Counted from the stretch's first letter, positions 50,969 to 63,295 are shown. The stretch: 64,000 nt of DNA from Nevskia ramosa DSM 11499 (GCF_000420645.1 NZ_ATVI01000008.1:310001-374000); one strand, 5' to 3'. The notes: generated by a model not told the origin, from the sequence alone. A program made the numbers and translations.

Positions 50969-52393
50969 ATGAGCGATCGGTATCTCGAGTTCACCAACTC
51001 CGCGTTCGGCAAGTCCTTGAGCGGCCTGCTGGGCCTGCCCAGCCCGCCCCGCCTGAAGCGGGCTGACGCTGCCTACGCCACCCGTCCGCTCGGCGGCCAG
51101 GCCGTGATGCTGGGCGGCACCACGGCCGGCGATCTCGCGGCCCCGCTGCTCGCCGCGTTGAACGAAGCTGGCGCCACCGTACAGATCGCCCCCGGACATG
51201 TCGGCCTCGCCCGGCTGAAGACTGCGGCTGCCGAGACTGGCGTGGCGCTGAAGACCGAGCCGAATCCCGAAGATCGTGCCGCGGCCGCCTTTGCCTTCGT
51301 GTTCGATGCCAGCGGTGTCGACGGCCCGGCGCGTCTGCGCGAGTTGTATGACTTCATGCAGCCGCGAGTCGGCCGCATCCCGGCCAACGGCCGGGTGCTG
51401 ATCCTGAGCCGCGCGCCATCCGCCGCCGTGACGCCGGCCGCCCAGGCCGCGCTGCAGGGACTGCGCGGTTTCGTCCGCTCGTTCGCCAAGGAAATCGGCA
51501 AGAAGGGCGCAACTGCCAACCTGCTCGAAGTCGCCCCCGGCGCCGACGAGGCGTTGGCTGGCCCGCTGCGTTTCTTCCTGAGCCCGCATTCGGCGTACAT
51601 CACCGGCCAGACCCTGCCGCTGAGCGCGCCTCCGGCCGAGGTCGGTCACCAGTTCCAGCAGCCGCTGGCTGGCAAGGTGGCGATCGTCACCGGTGCTGCG
51701 CGCGGCATCGGCGCGGCGATTGCTGCAACCCTGGCTCGTGAAGGCGCCAAGGTGGTCGGCATCGACCGGCCGCAGGAAGAAGGTGCGCTGGGCGAAACCC
51801 TGTCGAAGTTTGACGGCTACGGCCTGGCGCTGGACATCACCGCCGCCGATGCGCCGCAGCGCATCGCCGAGGAAGTGACGGCGCGCTTCGGCGGCGTCGA
51901 CATTGTCGTCCACAACGCCGGCATCACCCGCGACAAGATGCTCAAGAACATGGCCCCGCATCTCTGGGACATGGTCATCGACGTCAATTTCGCGGCCATC
52001 CTGCGCATCAACGAGGCGTTGCTGAAGCAGGGCCTGAACGATGGCGCGCGGATGGTCTGCATCTCGTCGATCGGTGGCATCGCCGGCAATGCCGGCCAGA
52101 CCAACTACGGCGCGACCAAGGCCGGCGTCATGGGCTATGTCGAAGCGATGGCCGCGCAGATGGCCAGCCGGGGTGGGGCGATCAATGCCGTGGCACCGGG
52201 TTTCATCGAGACCGCGATGACCGCCCAGATGCCCACCGGCCCGCGTGAAGTCGGCCGCCGTCTGGCCTCGCTGGGCCAGGGCGGACTGCCGATCGACATC
52301 GCCGAAGCGGTGACTTTTCTGGCCAGCCCGATGGCAGCGGCCGTCAATGGTCGTACGCTTCGCGTCTGCGGCCAGAATTTCGTTGGCGCCTGA
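50969..52393 (+). CDS. 3-ketoacyl-ACP/CoA reductase, high-molecular-weight FabG type
   Basis: A 474-residue short-chain dehydrogenase with an extra N-terminal domain (residues 1-225) that is a degenerate second Rossmann fold. The catalytic half has [17 protein letters not shown] for NAD(P), [11 protein letters not shown], and the active-site Ser-Tyr-Lys in [20 protein letters not shown]. It reduces 3-ketoacyl thioesters in fatty-acid metabolism. ATG at 50969 is chosen because of GGAG at 7 nt; the frame is open further upstream without support. Confidence 0.92.
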   Translation: MSDRYLEFTNSAFGKSLSGLLGLPSPPRLKRADAAYATRPLGGQAVMLGGTTAGDLAAPLLAALNEAGATVQIAPGHVGLARLKTAAAETGVALKTEPNPEDRAAAAFAFVFDASGVDGPARLRELYDFMQPRVGRIPANGRVLILSRAPSAAVTPAAQAALQGLRGFVRSFAKEIGKKGATANLLEVAPGADEALAGPLRFFLSPHSAYITGQTLPLSAPPAEVGHQFQQPLAGKVAIVTGAARGIGAAIAATLAREGAKVVGIDRPQEEGALGETLSKFDGYGLALDITAADAPQRIAEEVTARFGGVDIVVHNAGITRDKMLKNMAPHLWDMVIDVNFAAILRINEALLKQGLNDGARMVCISSIGGIAGNAGQTNYGATKAGVMGYVEAMAAQMASRGGAINAVAPGFIETAMTAQMPTGPREVGRRLASLGQGGLPIDIAEAVTFLASPMAAAVNGRTLRVCGQNFVGA

Positions 52394-52409
52394 CTCTCCT
52401 GAAACCACC

Positions 52410-53018
52410 ATGCCGCAACCGAAGCTGATCGCCACGGCGAAGCTGCCGACCCCGTTCGCCGTGTTCACGATGCGCGCCTATCGCTCCGCCGATGGCAAGG
52501 AGCATCTGGCGCTGACGCTCGGTGATCTCACCGCCACCGACGGCCCGGCGCCGCTGGTGCGCGTGCATTCCGAATGTCTGACCGGCGATGCGCTGTTCAG
52601 CCTGCGCTGCGACTGCGGCTTCCAGCTGCGCGCAGCGCTGGAAAAGATCGCGGCCGATGGCCGTGGCGTGCTGCTTTATCTGCGCCAGGAAGGCCGGGGC
52701 ATCGGCCTGGCCAACAAGGTGCGCGCCTATGCGCTGCAGGACGAAGGCGCGGACACCGTCGACGCCAATCATCAGCTCGGTTTCCCGGCCGATGACCGCG
52801 ACTACAGCCTGGCCGTGGCCATCCTGCGCGACATCGGCCTGTGCCGCATCCGGCTGATGACCAACAATCCGGCCAAGCTCGATGCCCTGGTCAAGGACGG
52901 CGTTCAGGTCACCGAACGGGTCGGCATCGAACGCGGCCGCAATCCGTACAACGAGGGCTACCTCGATACCAAGATGAGCCGCATGGGTCATCTGATCGGA
53001 GCCAAGGGCGAGTCGTGA
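52410..53018 (+). CDS. ribA: GTP cyclohydrolase II
   Basis: A 202-residue enzyme, the normal size for single-domain RibA. Zinc ligands Cys56, Cys67 and Cys69 ([18 protein letters not shown]), the GTP loop [14 protein letters not shown] and the catalytic Asp128/Arg130 region are present. It opens GTP in the first step of riboflavin synthesis and so supplies FMN and FAD. The stop overlaps the start of the UbiB-family gene. Confidence 0.94.
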   Translation: MPQPKLIATAKLPTPFAVFTMRAYRSADGKEHLALTLGDLTATDGPAPLVRVHSECLTGDALFSLRCDCGFQLRAALEKIAADGRGVLLYLRQEGRGIGLANKVRAYALQDEGADTVDANHQLGFPADDRDYSLAVAILRDIGLCRIRLMTNNPAKLDALVKDGVQVTERVGIERGRNPYNEGYLDTKMSRMGHLIGAKGES

Positions 53019-55162
53019 GCGAGCGCGGCACGCCAGCGCTTCCGCCCAAGCCGGTCAAGTCGTCCGGTCCGGCGGTCGTACCAGCGCCGCTGCTTGCGCC
53101 CAGCCTCGAAGCAAGACCGGATTCGATTCCGGAAAAATCGCCGGCATCGGTGCCGATCACCACTCAGGTGCGCGGCGTGGTTCGCGAGATCGCCACCTTG
53201 GGCATTTCCACGGTGCGCCTGACCCGCGGCTTCGCGCCGCTGATCGCCATGCTGACCGATGAGCAGGACAGCTCGCACGAAGACCTGGAAGCGGCGATCG
53301 ATCGCATCTTCGAAGCGCTCTATATCCACCCGCTGCTCAAGCACACCGGCCGCCTGACCCAGGCGCTGCGCCGTCGCCGGCTGATTCCCGATCAGCAGTC
53401 GACCGAAGATCTGATCCGCTTCGTCGTCGAACAGGCCGTAGCGCGCAGCCCGATGCCGGTGCCGGACGCGCTGATCAACGAGTTCTGGAATTTCTTCAAC
53501 GAGCTGTTCGAAGCGCCGGAGCTGAAGGGTCTCGGCGAGATGAGTCTGGACATGGTGCGGCTGGTGCTGCGCACCTATGAGCCGCTGCTGCTGGAAATCG
53601 TCAACCTGCTGAAGGCCGGCCGGCGCTTCAATCAGTGGCAGCTCAATGAGCTGCTGAAGCGCGCAGCACAAGTGAAGGCCGATGCCGCGATCGTTCGCCG
53701 GCAGATCCGCGCGCTGCGCTACATCAAGCCGTTCTTCGCCGCCGATCCGAAGGATTACAAGGCGCAGGCGCAGATCATTGCCCGGATGGTCAACGAGTTC
53801 GGGCCGTTCTTCGTCAAGATGGCCCAGGTCGCCGCCGCCAACGCCGATTTCCTGCCTGAGGAAATTGCCCGCGAGCTGATGGTGTTCCACGAAGACGTGG
53901 CGCCGATGACCGCCGATGAAGTGCGCGCCGCGTTCGTCGAGTGCTACGGCAAGCCGCCGGAGAAGTTCTACCTCGGCTTCGAGGCCGACAAGCCGCTGAA
54001 GTCCGGCTCGATCGGCTCGGTCTATCTGGCCAAGAAGCCGTTCCTTGAGGACGGCCGCGAAGTGCTGCGGCCGGTGATCATCAAGGTCGGCCGCCACAAC
54101 ATCGACCGCGAGTTCGCGATCGGCAAGATGGTGCTCGGTCTGGCGATCATGTCGACCCAGTACTGGGCGCCGCATTCGCGCCTGGCGCCGTTCCTGCGCG
54201 CGATGCAGGAGCAGGTCGACGAGTTCGTTGCCGGCTTCATCGAAGAACTCGATTTCGAAGCCGAGGCCGCCAACCACCAACGTTTTTACCAGCGCAGCCT
54301 GCGCGGTACCGATCTGTGGCGGGTGCCGGAGCTGTACGGCAGCTCGCGACGGATCCTGGAAATGGAATATCTCGGTGATGCGCTGAGCCTCGGCCGGGCG
54401 CTGAACCGCCTGCCGCGCCGCGATCGCCGGGCGTTCCAGGGCAAGGTCATCGAGCAGCTGACCTGCACCGTGCTCTACCACGCCTTCGTCTATCGCGAAG
54501 TGCATGGTGATCTCCATCCGGGCAACCTGATGGTTGGCGCCGATGGCCGCCTGAACCTGATCGACTGGGGCAACGTCGTCGATCTCAATGGCAAGTGGCG
54601 GCCGGTCTGGGATTACCTGGCCGGCGCGATCCTCGCCGACACCGCGCTGCTCACTGACGCGCTGATTCAGATCTCGACGCACCCCGAAGACAACCGCATG
54701 CGCTGGCACGAGATTCGCCAGTTGCTCGACGACACCTTGCGCAAGAAAGGCGTCACGCCGCTGACGCCGCGCAGCTTCATCCGCGAGTTGCGCGCCGGCG
54801 GCATCGCCGGGCTGCATCGCCGCGGCCAGACCGTGCTGCAGCTGATGGCCAACACCCAGCAGGCGGGCCTGGTGCTGCGTCGTGATTTCCTGCATCTGTC
54901 GCGGGCGCTGATGGCGCTGGTCGGCAGCTACGGCACGCTGTACGAAGGCGATAGCCGACGCACGCTGTTCGGCGATCTCGCCAGGGTTGCCGCCCGCCTG
55001 CCGTTCACCCTCGGTCGCGACGTGCTGCGCCAGGGCTTGCGCGAGCTGCCATGGCGCTTCAAGCGCAGTCCGGATCGGCTGCCGAAAGTGCCGGTGCCGA
55101 TGATGACGCCGCTGCGGCCACGCATCGGCCCGCCGCCGGGTGTGCTGAGCGCAGATAACTAG
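53015..55162 (+). CDS. AarF/UbiB (ABC1) family protein kinase-like protein
   Basis: A 715-residue protein, about 150-250 residues longer than usual UbiB. The N-terminal region (1-300) is helical and not recognised. The ABC1 kinase-like core follows: [57 protein letters not shown] and [11 protein letters not shown]. UbiB-type proteins support ubiquinone synthesis or lipid handling. It starts with GTG overlapping ribA. Confidence 0.88.
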   Translation: MSERGTPALPPKPVKSSGPAVVPAPLLAPSLEARPDSIPEKSPASVPITTQVRGVVREIATLGISTVRLTRGFAPLIAMLTDEQDSSHEDLEAAIDRIFEALYIHPLLKHTGRLTQALRRRRLIPDQQSTEDLIRFVVEQAVARSPMPVPDALINEFWNFFNELFEAPELKGLGEMSLDMVRLVLRTYEPLLLEIVNLLKAGRRFNQWQLNELLKRAAQVKADAAIVRRQIRALRYIKPFFAADPKDYKAQAQIIARMVNEFGPFFVKMAQVAAANADFLPEEIARELMVFHEDVAPMTADEVRAAFVECYGKPPEKFYLGFEADKPLKSGSIGSVYLAKKPFLEDGREVLRPVIIKVGRHNIDREFAIGKMVLGLAIMSTQYWAPHSRLAPFLRAMQEQVDEFVAGFIEELDFEAEAANHQRFYQRSLRGTDLWRVPELYGSSRRILEMEYLGDALSLGRALNRLPRRDRRAFQGKVIEQLTCTVLYHAFVYREVHGDLHPGNLMVGADGRLNLIDWGNVVDLNGKWRPVWDYLAGAILADTALLTDALIQISTHPEDNRMRWHEIRQLLDDTLRKKGVTPLTPRSFIRELRAGGIAGLHRRGQTVLQLMANTQQAGLVLRRDFLHLSRALMALVGSYGTLYEGDSRRTLFGDLARVAARLPFTLGRDVLRQGLRELPWRFKRSPDRLPKVPVPMMTPLRPRIGPPPGVLSADN

Positions 55163-55224
55163 CGCCGTTTGGACCCGTCCGACATTTCCCGATTTCCCTT
55201 TGCTTCCGCAGGTTTGATTTCCAG

Positions 55225-56250
55225 ATGAAAGGTTACCGACTGGCCCGGCGCGCGCTGTTCGCGCTCGATGCCGAACGCTCCCACGAATTCACCATGGCGA
55301 TGCTGTCGCGCCATCCCGCATCCGGTGGTCTGCTGTCCGGTCGCATCGTCGACGATCCGACCCGCTTGATGGGCCTGGATTTCCGCAACCGCATCGGCCT
55401 CGCCGCCGGGCTCGACAAGAACGGCGAAGCGATCGAAGCCTTCGATCGCATGGGCTTCGGCTTCATCGAAGTCGGCACCGTGACGCCGCGGCCGCAGCCC
55501 GGCAATCCACGGCCGCGGATGTTCCGACTGCCGTCGGAACGGGCGCTGATCAACCGCCTGGGCTTCAACAACCAGGGCGTCGATGCGCTGGTCAAGCGCA
55601 CTGCCCGCATTCGCCGCCGCGCGGTGCTCGGCATCAACATCGGCAAGAACGCCGATACGCCGATGGAGCAGGCCGAACTCGACTATCTGGCCTGCCTGCA
55701 CAAGGTCTACGCGGTGGCCGACTACATCACCGTCAACATCTCTTCGCCGAATACCAAGGGTCTGCGCGAACTGCAGCAGGCCAGCCGCTTCGATTCGCTG
55801 CTGTCCGCGCTCGGCGATGCCCGCGAACAGCTGACCGCCCGCTACGGTGTGCGCCGGCCGATCCTGGTCAAGATCGCACCGGACATCGACGAAGAAGCAC
55901 TGATCGGCATCGCCGATGCCGCGCGCCGTCACGGCATCGACGGCCTGATCGCCACCAACACGACGATCGCGCGCGAAGCGGTCGCCGGTCTACCGCATGC
56001 CCACGAGACCGGCGGTCTGTCCGGCGCGCCGCTGCTGAAGGCATCGAACGCGATCCTCGCCCAGCTGCGCGAACGGGTCGGGCCGGACTTTCCCCTGATC
56101 GGCGTCGGCGGCGTGATGTCCGGCGCCGATGCCGCTGCCAAGCGCGCGGCTGGTGCCGACCTCGTGCAGATCTACACCGGCCTGATCTACCGAGGTCCGG
56201 CGCTGGTGCCGGAATGCGCGCGGGCCCTGCGTGCCGCACCGTCTGCCTGA
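55225..56250 (+). CDS. pyrD: Dihydroorotate dehydrogenase (quinone), class 2
   Basis: A 341-residue FMN enzyme of normal PyrD length. [50 protein letters not shown] (catalytic Ser), [10 protein letters not shown] and [10 protein letters not shown] are the class 2 motifs, and the N-terminal amphipathic helix ([14 protein letters not shown]) binds the membrane to reach ubiquinone. It makes orotate for pyrimidine synthesis. Confidence 0.96.
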   Translation: MKGYRLARRALFALDAERSHEFTMAMLSRHPASGGLLSGRIVDDPTRLMGLDFRNRIGLAAGLDKNGEAIEAFDRMGFGFIEVGTVTPRPQPGNPRPRMFRLPSERALINRLGFNNQGVDALVKRTARIRRRAVLGINIGKNADTPMEQAELDYLACLHKVYAVADYITVNISSPNTKGLRELQQASRFDSLLSALGDAREQLTARYGVRRPILVKIAPDIDEEALIGIADAARRHGIDGLIATNTTIAREAVAGLPHAHETGGLSGAPLLKASNAILAQLRERVGPDFPLIGVGGVMSGADAAAKRAAGADLVQIYTGLIYRGPALVPECARALRAAPSA

Positions 56251-56315
56251 GCGGCAGCGCGCCGCCTCGTTTCGCTACACTCCGCAACCGCAAAAATCAG
56301 GACTGAGCCCTCCGC

Positions 56316-57542
56316 ATGACTACGCAAATCCGCAATTGGCTGTCCCTGCTCGGCTGCGCCGTTGTTCTGGCAGCACCGCAGGCGATGGCGCTTTCCGCCG
56401 GCGATCAGCAAGGCGAGAAGGAGTTTTACCTCGGTGCCTTCGGCGCCTACGAGATCGGCGACGGTCAGCGCGAATCGAAGAACGGTTACGGTTTCCAGGG
56501 CACGGCGGGCTGGGCGTACAACGACAACAGCTCGCTGGAACTGTCGTTCCTCGGCGTGGGGCGCAAGCGTGATCTCGATGGCCGCAAGGACTATCTGAAC
56601 GCGCTGATGCTCAACTACGTACGCGATTTCGGCATGTATGAGTTCGCCACACCGTTGCTGCCGCGCTTCAAGCCCTATGTGCTGACCGGCGGTGGCGCCG
56701 TGCTCGAAGACGTGCGCGGCGATAGCCATTTCCATCCGGCCATCAATATCGGTACTGGCCTGCTGATACCGCTGCGCTTCGGTTCCTGGGATTGGGGCTG
56801 GGGACTGCGCACCGAGGTCAAGGGCCTGGTGCAATACAACGCCAAGGACTCGGCACCGGCGAACGAAAACTTCCTGGTCGATTTCCAGGCGCTGGTCGGC
56901 CTGCATATCCCGCTGTCGTTCGGCCATAGCCGCAAGCCTGCGCCGCCGCCAGCCGATTGCGCCGTGGCGGTGGTCGATCCGGTCACCGGCCGTCAGGATT
57001 GCCTTGCCGATTCCGATCACGATGGCGTGCAGGACGCCAAGGATCAGTGCCCGGATACCGTTGCCGGCACCGTGGTCAACGAAGTCGGCTGCGCGGTCGA
57101 CAACGGCGATGCCGACCATGACGGCGTGCCCGATATCGGCGACCAGTGCCCGAACACCGCCGCCGGCCTCGCCGTCGACGGCCAGGGCTGCGCGGTCGAG
57201 CAGACCATCAGCCTGCAGTCGGTCACCTTCGAAACCGCGTCGGCCGTGCTGACTGGCCAGGCGACCAACGTGCTCGATGGCTTCGCCCGCGCGCTGTCCG
57301 GCCAGGGCAACATCAAGGCCGAGATCGCCGGCCATACCGACAATGTCGGCAGCCCCGCCTTCAACATGACCTTGTCCAAGCAGCGCGCTGCCGCGGTACG
57401 CGAATACCTGATCAGCAAGGGCGTGGCCGGCAATCTGCTGAGCACCACCGGCTACGGACAGGAACAGCCGATCGCCTCGAACGACGATGAAGCCGGCCGC
57501 GCGCTGAATCGCCGGGTCGACTTCCGCATCGTGCTGGAGTGA
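56316..57542 (+). CDS. OmpA-family outer-membrane protein with type-3-like calcium repeats
   Basis: A 408-residue exported protein: a signal peptide (ending PQAMA), a beta-barrel (to about residue 207), two DxDxDGVxD repeats (DSDHDGVQDAKDQCPDT and DADHDGVPDIGDQCPNT) likely to bind calcium, and an OmpA peptidoglycan-binding domain with IAGHTDNVGSPAFNMTLSKQ. Unlike the other OmpA protein of this window (16508-17899) it lacks a copper domain. Confidence 0.9.
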   Translation: MTTQIRNWLSLLGCAVVLAAPQAMALSAGDQQGEKEFYLGAFGAYEIGDGQRESKNGYGFQGTAGWAYNDNSSLELSFLGVGRKRDLDGRKDYLNALMLNYVRDFGMYEFATPLLPRFKPYVLTGGGAVLEDVRGDSHFHPAINIGTGLLIPLRFGSWDWGWGLRTEVKGLVQYNAKDSAPANENFLVDFQALVGLHIPLSFGHSRKPAPPPADCAVAVVDPVTGRQDCLADSDHDGVQDAKDQCPDTVAGTVVNEVGCAVDNGDADHDGVPDIGDQCPNTAAGLAVDGQGCAVEQTISLQSVTFETASAVLTGQATNVLDGFARALSGQGNIKAEIAGHTDNVGSPAFNMTLSKQRAAAVREYLISKGVAGNLLSTTGYGQEQPIASNDDEAGRALNRRVDFRIVLE

Positions 57543-57574
57543 GCCGGCCGCAGATCGATCTGGAACAATGGCGC

Positions 57575-57790
57575 ATGACTGACGACATCGCCTCGCCCTG
57601 CATCGGCACCTGCAAGCTCGACACCCAGTCGGTGTGCATCGGCTGCGGCCGGTCGATCGCCGAAATTGCCGAGTGGTCGAAGGCCGCTAATCCGCGCCGG
57701 CTGGTGATGGTAGAGAACGCACGGCTGCGGCTGGCCGCGATCGTCCAATCCCAGGGGCGTCTTCAGGTCAATCCAAGGGCGCTGTCGTGA
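57575..57790 (+). CDS. DUF1289 family Cys-rich small protein
   Basis: A 71-residue protein with the family pattern SPCIGTCKLDTQSVCIGCGR followed by SIAEIAEWSKA: four Cys in CxxxC and CxxC spacing, probably metal-binding. A GTG at 57539 that overlaps the OmpA stop is an alternative coupled start. The stop overlaps the next start (GTGA). Confidence 0.85.
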   Translation: MTDDIASPCIGTCKLDTQSVCIGCGRSIAEIAEWSKAANPRRLVMVENARLRLAAIVQSQGRLQVNPRALS

Positions 57791-58236
57791 GCCAGAACAA
57801 TCGCGACATCCGACTCGATGACTTCCGCCATCGCCTGTCGCTGGACGTGCGTTGGGGCGATGTCGACATGTTGGGCCACGTCAACAACGCCAAGTACTTC
57901 ACCTACGACGAGTCAAGCCGCATCGCCTATTTCGAGCCGTTCGGGGTCGACGATCCGCGCATGTGGAAGGACTACGGTCTGATCCTGGCGTCGATCGGCG
58001 CCGACTTCATCCAGCAGGTGCATTACCCGGCGCAGCTCACCGTCGGCACGCGGGTGACGAAGATCGGCCGCAGCAGCATGAACACGCTGAGCGGCTTGTT
58101 CGTCGGCGATCAGTTGATGGCCGCGGTGCGCGGCGTGCTGGTCTGGTTCGACTACGTCAACCAGAAGGCGATGCCGGTGCCGGAGCACATCCGCGCCGCG
58201 ATCCGTGCCCGCGAAGCGGTGGCGCCGGAAGAGTAG
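57787..58236 (+). CDS. Acyl-CoA thioesterase-like hotdog protein
   Basis: A 149-residue hotdog protein. LDVRWGDVDMLGHVNNAKYF is the 4-HBT motif with its catalytic Asp, and RIAYFEPFGVDD follows. It is coupled to the DUF1289 gene by start-stop overlap. The acyl substrate is unknown. Confidence 0.88.
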   Translation: MSQNNRDIRLDDFRHRLSLDVRWGDVDMLGHVNNAKYFTYDESSRIAYFEPFGVDDPRMWKDYGLILASIGADFIQQVHYPAQLTVGTRVTKIGRSSMNTLSGLFVGDQLMAAVRGVLVWFDYVNQKAMPVPEHIRAAIRAREAVAPEE

Positions 58237-58242
58237 GCGCCC

Positions 58243-58674
58243 TTATTTGACGATCTCCTCGATCGCCGTGACCTTGCCGTCGACGAACACCACGCGCATC
58301 TTTTCATCGGCATTGTTGCCGTAAGTGCTCAGGCCGATGCCGCCGCCGACATTGCCCGAACCGCCTCCCAGGCCGAAGCCGAACGACGGGCCGGTGCGGG
58401 TGCTGTAGCTCCAGACTTCCTCGCTGCCGGTGGCCGTGGTCCGGTTGAAGCGGCGACGCGGCTCACCGAGTGCGATCTGCGCCTGCTCTTTGGTATAGCC
58501 GATGTCGACCTGACCGGCCGCCAGCTTCTGCTGCACCTCGGGCGGATAGCTTTCGTAAACCGACTTCTTGTCGTCGATACGCGACGCTGGCGAACTGCAG
58601 GCGGCGAGCAGCACGGAGGCGGACAGCAGCAGCGGCAATCGGAACGAGCGTTTGGCGAGCATGAGCGTCGACAT
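58243..58674 (-). CDS. Outer-membrane-type lipoprotein, BamE/SmpA-like fold
   Basis: A 143-residue lipoprotein with lipobox LLAAC (Cys26) followed by Ser, which favours outer-membrane sorting. GYTKEQAQIALGEPRRRF resembles the conserved helix-turn of the SmpA/OmlA fold, and a Gly-rich stretch (FGFGLGGGSGNVGGGIG) follows. MLAKRS at 58662 is an alternative start. Function unknown. Confidence 0.72.
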   Translation of the reverse strand: MSTLMLAKRSFRLPLLLSASVLLAACSSPASRIDDKKSVYESYPPEVQQKLAAGQVDIGYTKEQAQIALGEPRRRFNRTTATGSEEVWSYSTRTGPSFGFGLGGGSGNVGGGIGLSTYGNNADEKMRVVFVDGKVTAIEEIVK

Positions 58675-58766
58675 CCTGGAACGAATGAGGTGGGTGCTTC
58701 CGGTTCTGAGACCGCGTGGCTGGCATCGCGGTTCGCGACGCCGGCCACATGGTCGCAGAGCGCCAA

Positions 58767-60233
<1,467 letters not shown>

Positions 60234-60277
60234 TTACGCGAGCCTCCGGCGCGACTGTCTAAACCGGAAGTATCCGC

Positions 60278-61678
60278 ATGGCGAAGTCGCGCATCGAGCA
60301 TGACAGCATGGGCGAGGTCCGGGTGCCGGCGGAGGCCCTGTGGGGCGCGCAGACCCAGCGCGCCGTCGACAACTTCCCGATCTCCGGTTTGAAGATGCCG
60401 CGCGGCTTTATCCGCGCACTGGGCCTGATCAAGGCCACGGCCGCCGAAGTCAACGCCGAGCTGGGTCTGCTCGATGGCGCCGTTGCCCAGGCGATCGTCG
60501 CCGCCAGCCTCGAAGTGGCTGCCGGGCGTCATGACGCGCAGTTCCCGATCGACATCTTCCAGACCGGCTCGGGCACCTCGAGCAACATGAACGCCAACGA
60601 GGTCATCGCCCATCTGGCCGGCTCGGTGCTCGATGTCGCCGTGCATCCGAACGATCAGGTCAACCTCGGTCAATCCTCGAACGACACCATTCCGGCCGCG
60701 ATCCACGTCGCCGCCACGCTCGCGGTGCGAGAAGACCTGCTGCCGGCCTGCAAGCAGCTGGCGAAGCAGATCGAGCGCAAGGCCAAAGCGCTCCGCGGTG
60801 TCACCAAGACCGGCCGCACGCATCTGATGGACGCGATGCCGCTGCGCTTCGATCAGGAACTCGGCGCCTGGGCCAGCCAGATCCGCGACGGCAGCGCGCG
60901 GATCAAGGCGGTGCTGCCGCGCCTGCAGCGGCTCGCACAGGGCGGCACTGCGGTCGGCACCGGCATCAACGCCCATCCGAAGTTCGCCGCCAAGTTCGCC
61001 AAGCGCCTGGCCAAGCGCTGCGCGGTGGCCTTCGTGCCGGCGCCGAACCTGTTCACGGCGATGGCGACGCAGGACACGGCGGTGGAACTGTCCGGCCAGC
61101 TGAAGACCCTGGCCGTGAGCCTGACCAAGATCGCCAACGATCTGCGCTGGATGAACTCCGGGCCACTCGCCGGCCTTGGCGAGATCCGCCTGCCGGCCTT
61201 GCAGCCGGGTTCCAGCATCATGCCGGGCAAGGTCAATCCGGTGATTCCGGAAGCAGTGGCGATGGTCTGCGCCAAGGTCATCGGCAACGATACGACCATC
61301 ACCATCGCCGGCCAGAGCGGCAGCTTCCAGCTCAACGTCATGCTGCCGCTGATCGCCCACGATCTGTTGCAGTCGATCGGCCTGCTCGCCAATGCGGCGC
61401 GGCTGCTTGGCGACAAGGCGATTGCCGGCTTTGAAGTCGACGAAGCGCGCATCGCCGAATCACTTTCGCGCAATCCGATCCTGGTCACTGCGCTGAATGC
61501 GGTGATCGGCTACGAGAAAGGCGCTGCCATCGCCAAGCAGGCGTATCGCGAAAAGCGGCCGTTGCTCGAGGTGGCGCTGGAGCAGACGGGTTTGAGCGAG
61601 GACGAACTGCGGGCGTTGCTCGATCCTGCGTCTCTTACCGAGGGTGGCATCAAGGGGCCGGGTGGGGCGGGTGGTTGA
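60278..61678 (+). CDS. fumC: Class II fumarate hydratase
   Basis: A 466-residue iron-independent fumarase. EVRVPAEALWGAQTQRAVDN, GSGTSSNMNANEVIA, QSSNDTIPAAIH, KTGRTHLMDAMPLRF and the signature GSSIMPGKVNPVIPEA are all present. It hydrates fumarate to malate in the TCA cycle. No strong ribosome-binding site precedes the ATG at 60278. Confidence 0.96.
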   Translation: MAKSRIEHDSMGEVRVPAEALWGAQTQRAVDNFPISGLKMPRGFIRALGLIKATAAEVNAELGLLDGAVAQAIVAASLEVAAGRHDAQFPIDIFQTGSGTSSNMNANEVIAHLAGSVLDVAVHPNDQVNLGQSSNDTIPAAIHVAATLAVREDLLPACKQLAKQIERKAKALRGVTKTGRTHLMDAMPLRFDQELGAWASQIRDGSARIKAVLPRLQRLAQGGTAVGTGINAHPKFAAKFAKRLAKRCAVAFVPAPNLFTAMATQDTAVELSGQLKTLAVSLTKIANDLRWMNSGPLAGLGEIRLPALQPGSSIMPGKVNPVIPEAVAMVCAKVIGNDTTITIAGQSGSFQLNVMLPLIAHDLLQSIGLLANAARLLGDKAIAGFEVDEARIAESLSRNPILVTALNAVIGYEKGAAIAKQAYREKRPLLEVALEQTGLSEDELRALLDPASLTEGGIKGPGGAGG

Positions 61679-61687
61679 GTGCGGTTG

Positions 61688-62194
61688 ATGAGTATCGAAA
61701 TCCGTAACGAAGCTGCGCGGGACATCGCCGCCATCGAAGCCGTCACCATCGCCGCTTTTCTCCAAGCGGCGCACACCGACCACACCGAGCAGTTCATCGT
61801 CGATGCGCTTCGCAAGGCGGGTCAACTGACGATCTCGCTGGTCGCCGACGATGATGGTGCCGTCATCGGGCATGTCGCGGTGTCGCCGGTCGTCCTTTCC
61901 GATGGTGCAAGCCGCTGGTATGGATTGGGGCCGATATCGGTAGTGCCCGGGCATCAGGGGCGGGGTATCGGCAGTCAATTGATGACGCGGGCGCTCGCGG
62001 AATTGCGTGCATTGGGCGCTGCCGGCTGCGTGGTGCTGGGAGATCCGCGCTACTACGCGCGCTTCGGCTTCAGGGCAGAGCCGTCATTGGTCCTGCCGGA
62101 TGTTCCAGCGGAGTATTTCCAGGCCATCGTGTTCAGTGGCCAACTGCCTTCGGTGACGGTTTCCTACCATCAGGCTTTCGCGGCGCGAGCCTAG
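61688..62194 (+). CDS. GNAT-family N-acetyltransferase
   Basis: A 168-residue acetyltransferase with the acetyl-CoA loop VVPGHQGRGIGSQLM and YARFGFRAEPSLVLPD, a form common in proteins annotated as YhbS-like. A GTG at 61679 right after fumC is an alternative start. Substrate unknown. Confidence 0.88.
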   Translation: MSIEIRNEAARDIAAIEAVTIAAFLQAAHTDHTEQFIVDALRKAGQLTISLVADDDGAVIGHVAVSPVVLSDGASRWYGLGPISVVPGHQGRGIGSQLMTRALAELRALGAAGCVVLGDPRYYARFGFRAEPSLVLPDVPAEYFQAIVFSGQLPSVTVSYHQAFAARA

Positions 62195-62286
62195 CGTTTG
62201 ATGCAGAAGCCGAATGCTTCCGTGATCCGCTGAATTGCAAGCGATAGACTTCGGGCCCTGCTCCAAGAAACGATCGCGGCACAACG

Positions 62287-62715
62287 ATGACCAGCGAATA
62301 CATGCTGTACCGGGCGCGGCCGCAGTTCGGCGCGTTTAACACCTGGCAGAACCCGCATTTCGAGCCGCTCGGCACGGTCGAGGTGCTGGCCGTTGCGATC
62401 CGCAATCTGTTCGCCACGCAGCTGCGCTGGAGCCGTTACGACGAAGGCGGCTGGGTGTTCGCCGAAGGCAAGGATGGCAGCCACACGATCGACCTGATGT
62501 TCCGCGCGGCGACGCACGGCGCAGTCGACTATGTGGTGATCCGCAAGGGCGATGGGCCGACGATCGTCAAGCTCGTCGAATGGCTGGATCTGAACTTCGT
62601 CTTCGATCCGGTGCGGAACAAGTATCTCGATCCCTATCACTGCGATGAAGCCGGTCAGCCGCTGATCGCCAAGGGCCTTTACGAATTGACGGCAGAGCGG
62701 CGGCTGGTGTCCTGA
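62287..62715 (+). CDS. Hypothetical protein
   Basis: A 142-residue soluble protein without signal peptide or membrane segment. Alternating strands (LRWSRYDEGGWVFAE, HTIDLMFRAATHGAVDYVVI) suggest a small alpha/beta fold. It is not recognised. It converges on the next gene across a strong hairpin. Confidence 0.7.
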   Translation: MTSEYMLYRARPQFGAFNTWQNPHFEPLGTVEVLAVAIRNLFATQLRWSRYDEGGWVFAEGKDGSHTIDLMFRAATHGAVDYVVIRKGDGPTIVKLVEWLDLNFVFDPVRNKYLDPYHCDEAGQPLIAKGLYELTAERRLVS

Positions 62716-62722
62716 GCCAGCA

Positions 62723-62755
62723 CACCGGGGCAGAGCACAGTGCCCGGCCCCGGTG
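62723..62755. terminator. Bidirectional hairpin terminator
   Basis: CACCGGGGC (62723-62731) pairs perfectly with GCCCCGGTG (62747-62755) between two converging genes. The loop holds a small GCAC/GTGC pair. No T-run is present. Confidence 0.6.
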
Positions 62756-62761
62756 CTGCGC

Positions 62762-63295
62762 TCAGGGCTGGATCGTCGCGATCGTCGTCGGGCCCTGTTC
62801 GACCAGGCATTCGCCGCGCGTGCCCTTGTTGATCAGGGTGCTGTAGGTCGAGTCGCTGGCCTTGCAAGCCACCCAGCTGATGTCGGCGTCGACTGGCGCA
62901 AAGCCATTCAGTGCCAGGCGTGAGCCGGCGGCAATCTCCACCGATTCGAAGCCGCGACGACCGATGGCGTCGCAGCGCTTGGCAGCGCCCTGTTCGGCGT
63001 CGATGCAGTACGACACCTTCACCGCGTACGCGCAGTTGTTGACCAACATGGCCATGTCACGCTGACGCATGCCGACATTGCCGCGCACGCTGATGCAATT
63101 ACTGGCCACGGCCGAGTTGTCATGGCTCAGGCGGACCGGTTCGCTCTTCAGCAGCAGCGAGCCATCGGCGGTTTCGGTGTAGTTCGAGGCGGCCAGCAGC
63201 GTGGCGTCAGCTTGCGCGGCAGGAATCGCGGCAAGGCAGGCGGTGGCAGTGAGCAACAGGGCAAACGGACGGCTGAGCGGGGTCAGGCTGTTCAT
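62762..63295 (-). CDS. Exported protein of unknown function
   Basis: A 177-residue periplasmic protein with a signal peptide (SRPFALLLTATACLAAIPAA, ending AQA). The mature part has several Cys (NCISVRG, NNCAYAVKVSYC, RCDAIG, VACKASD, GECLVEQG) that could form disulfides. GGAG precedes the ATG at 63295; the longer open frame upstream is not supported. It is not recognised. Confidence 0.7.
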   Translation of the reverse strand: MNSLTPLSRPFALLLTATACLAAIPAAQADATLLAASNYTETADGSLLLKSEPVRLSHDNSAVASNCISVRGNVGMRQRDMAMLVNNCAYAVKVSYCIDAEQGAAKRCDAIGRRGFESVEIAAGSRLALNGFAPVDADISWVACKASDSTYSTLINKGTRGECLVEQGPTTIATIQP

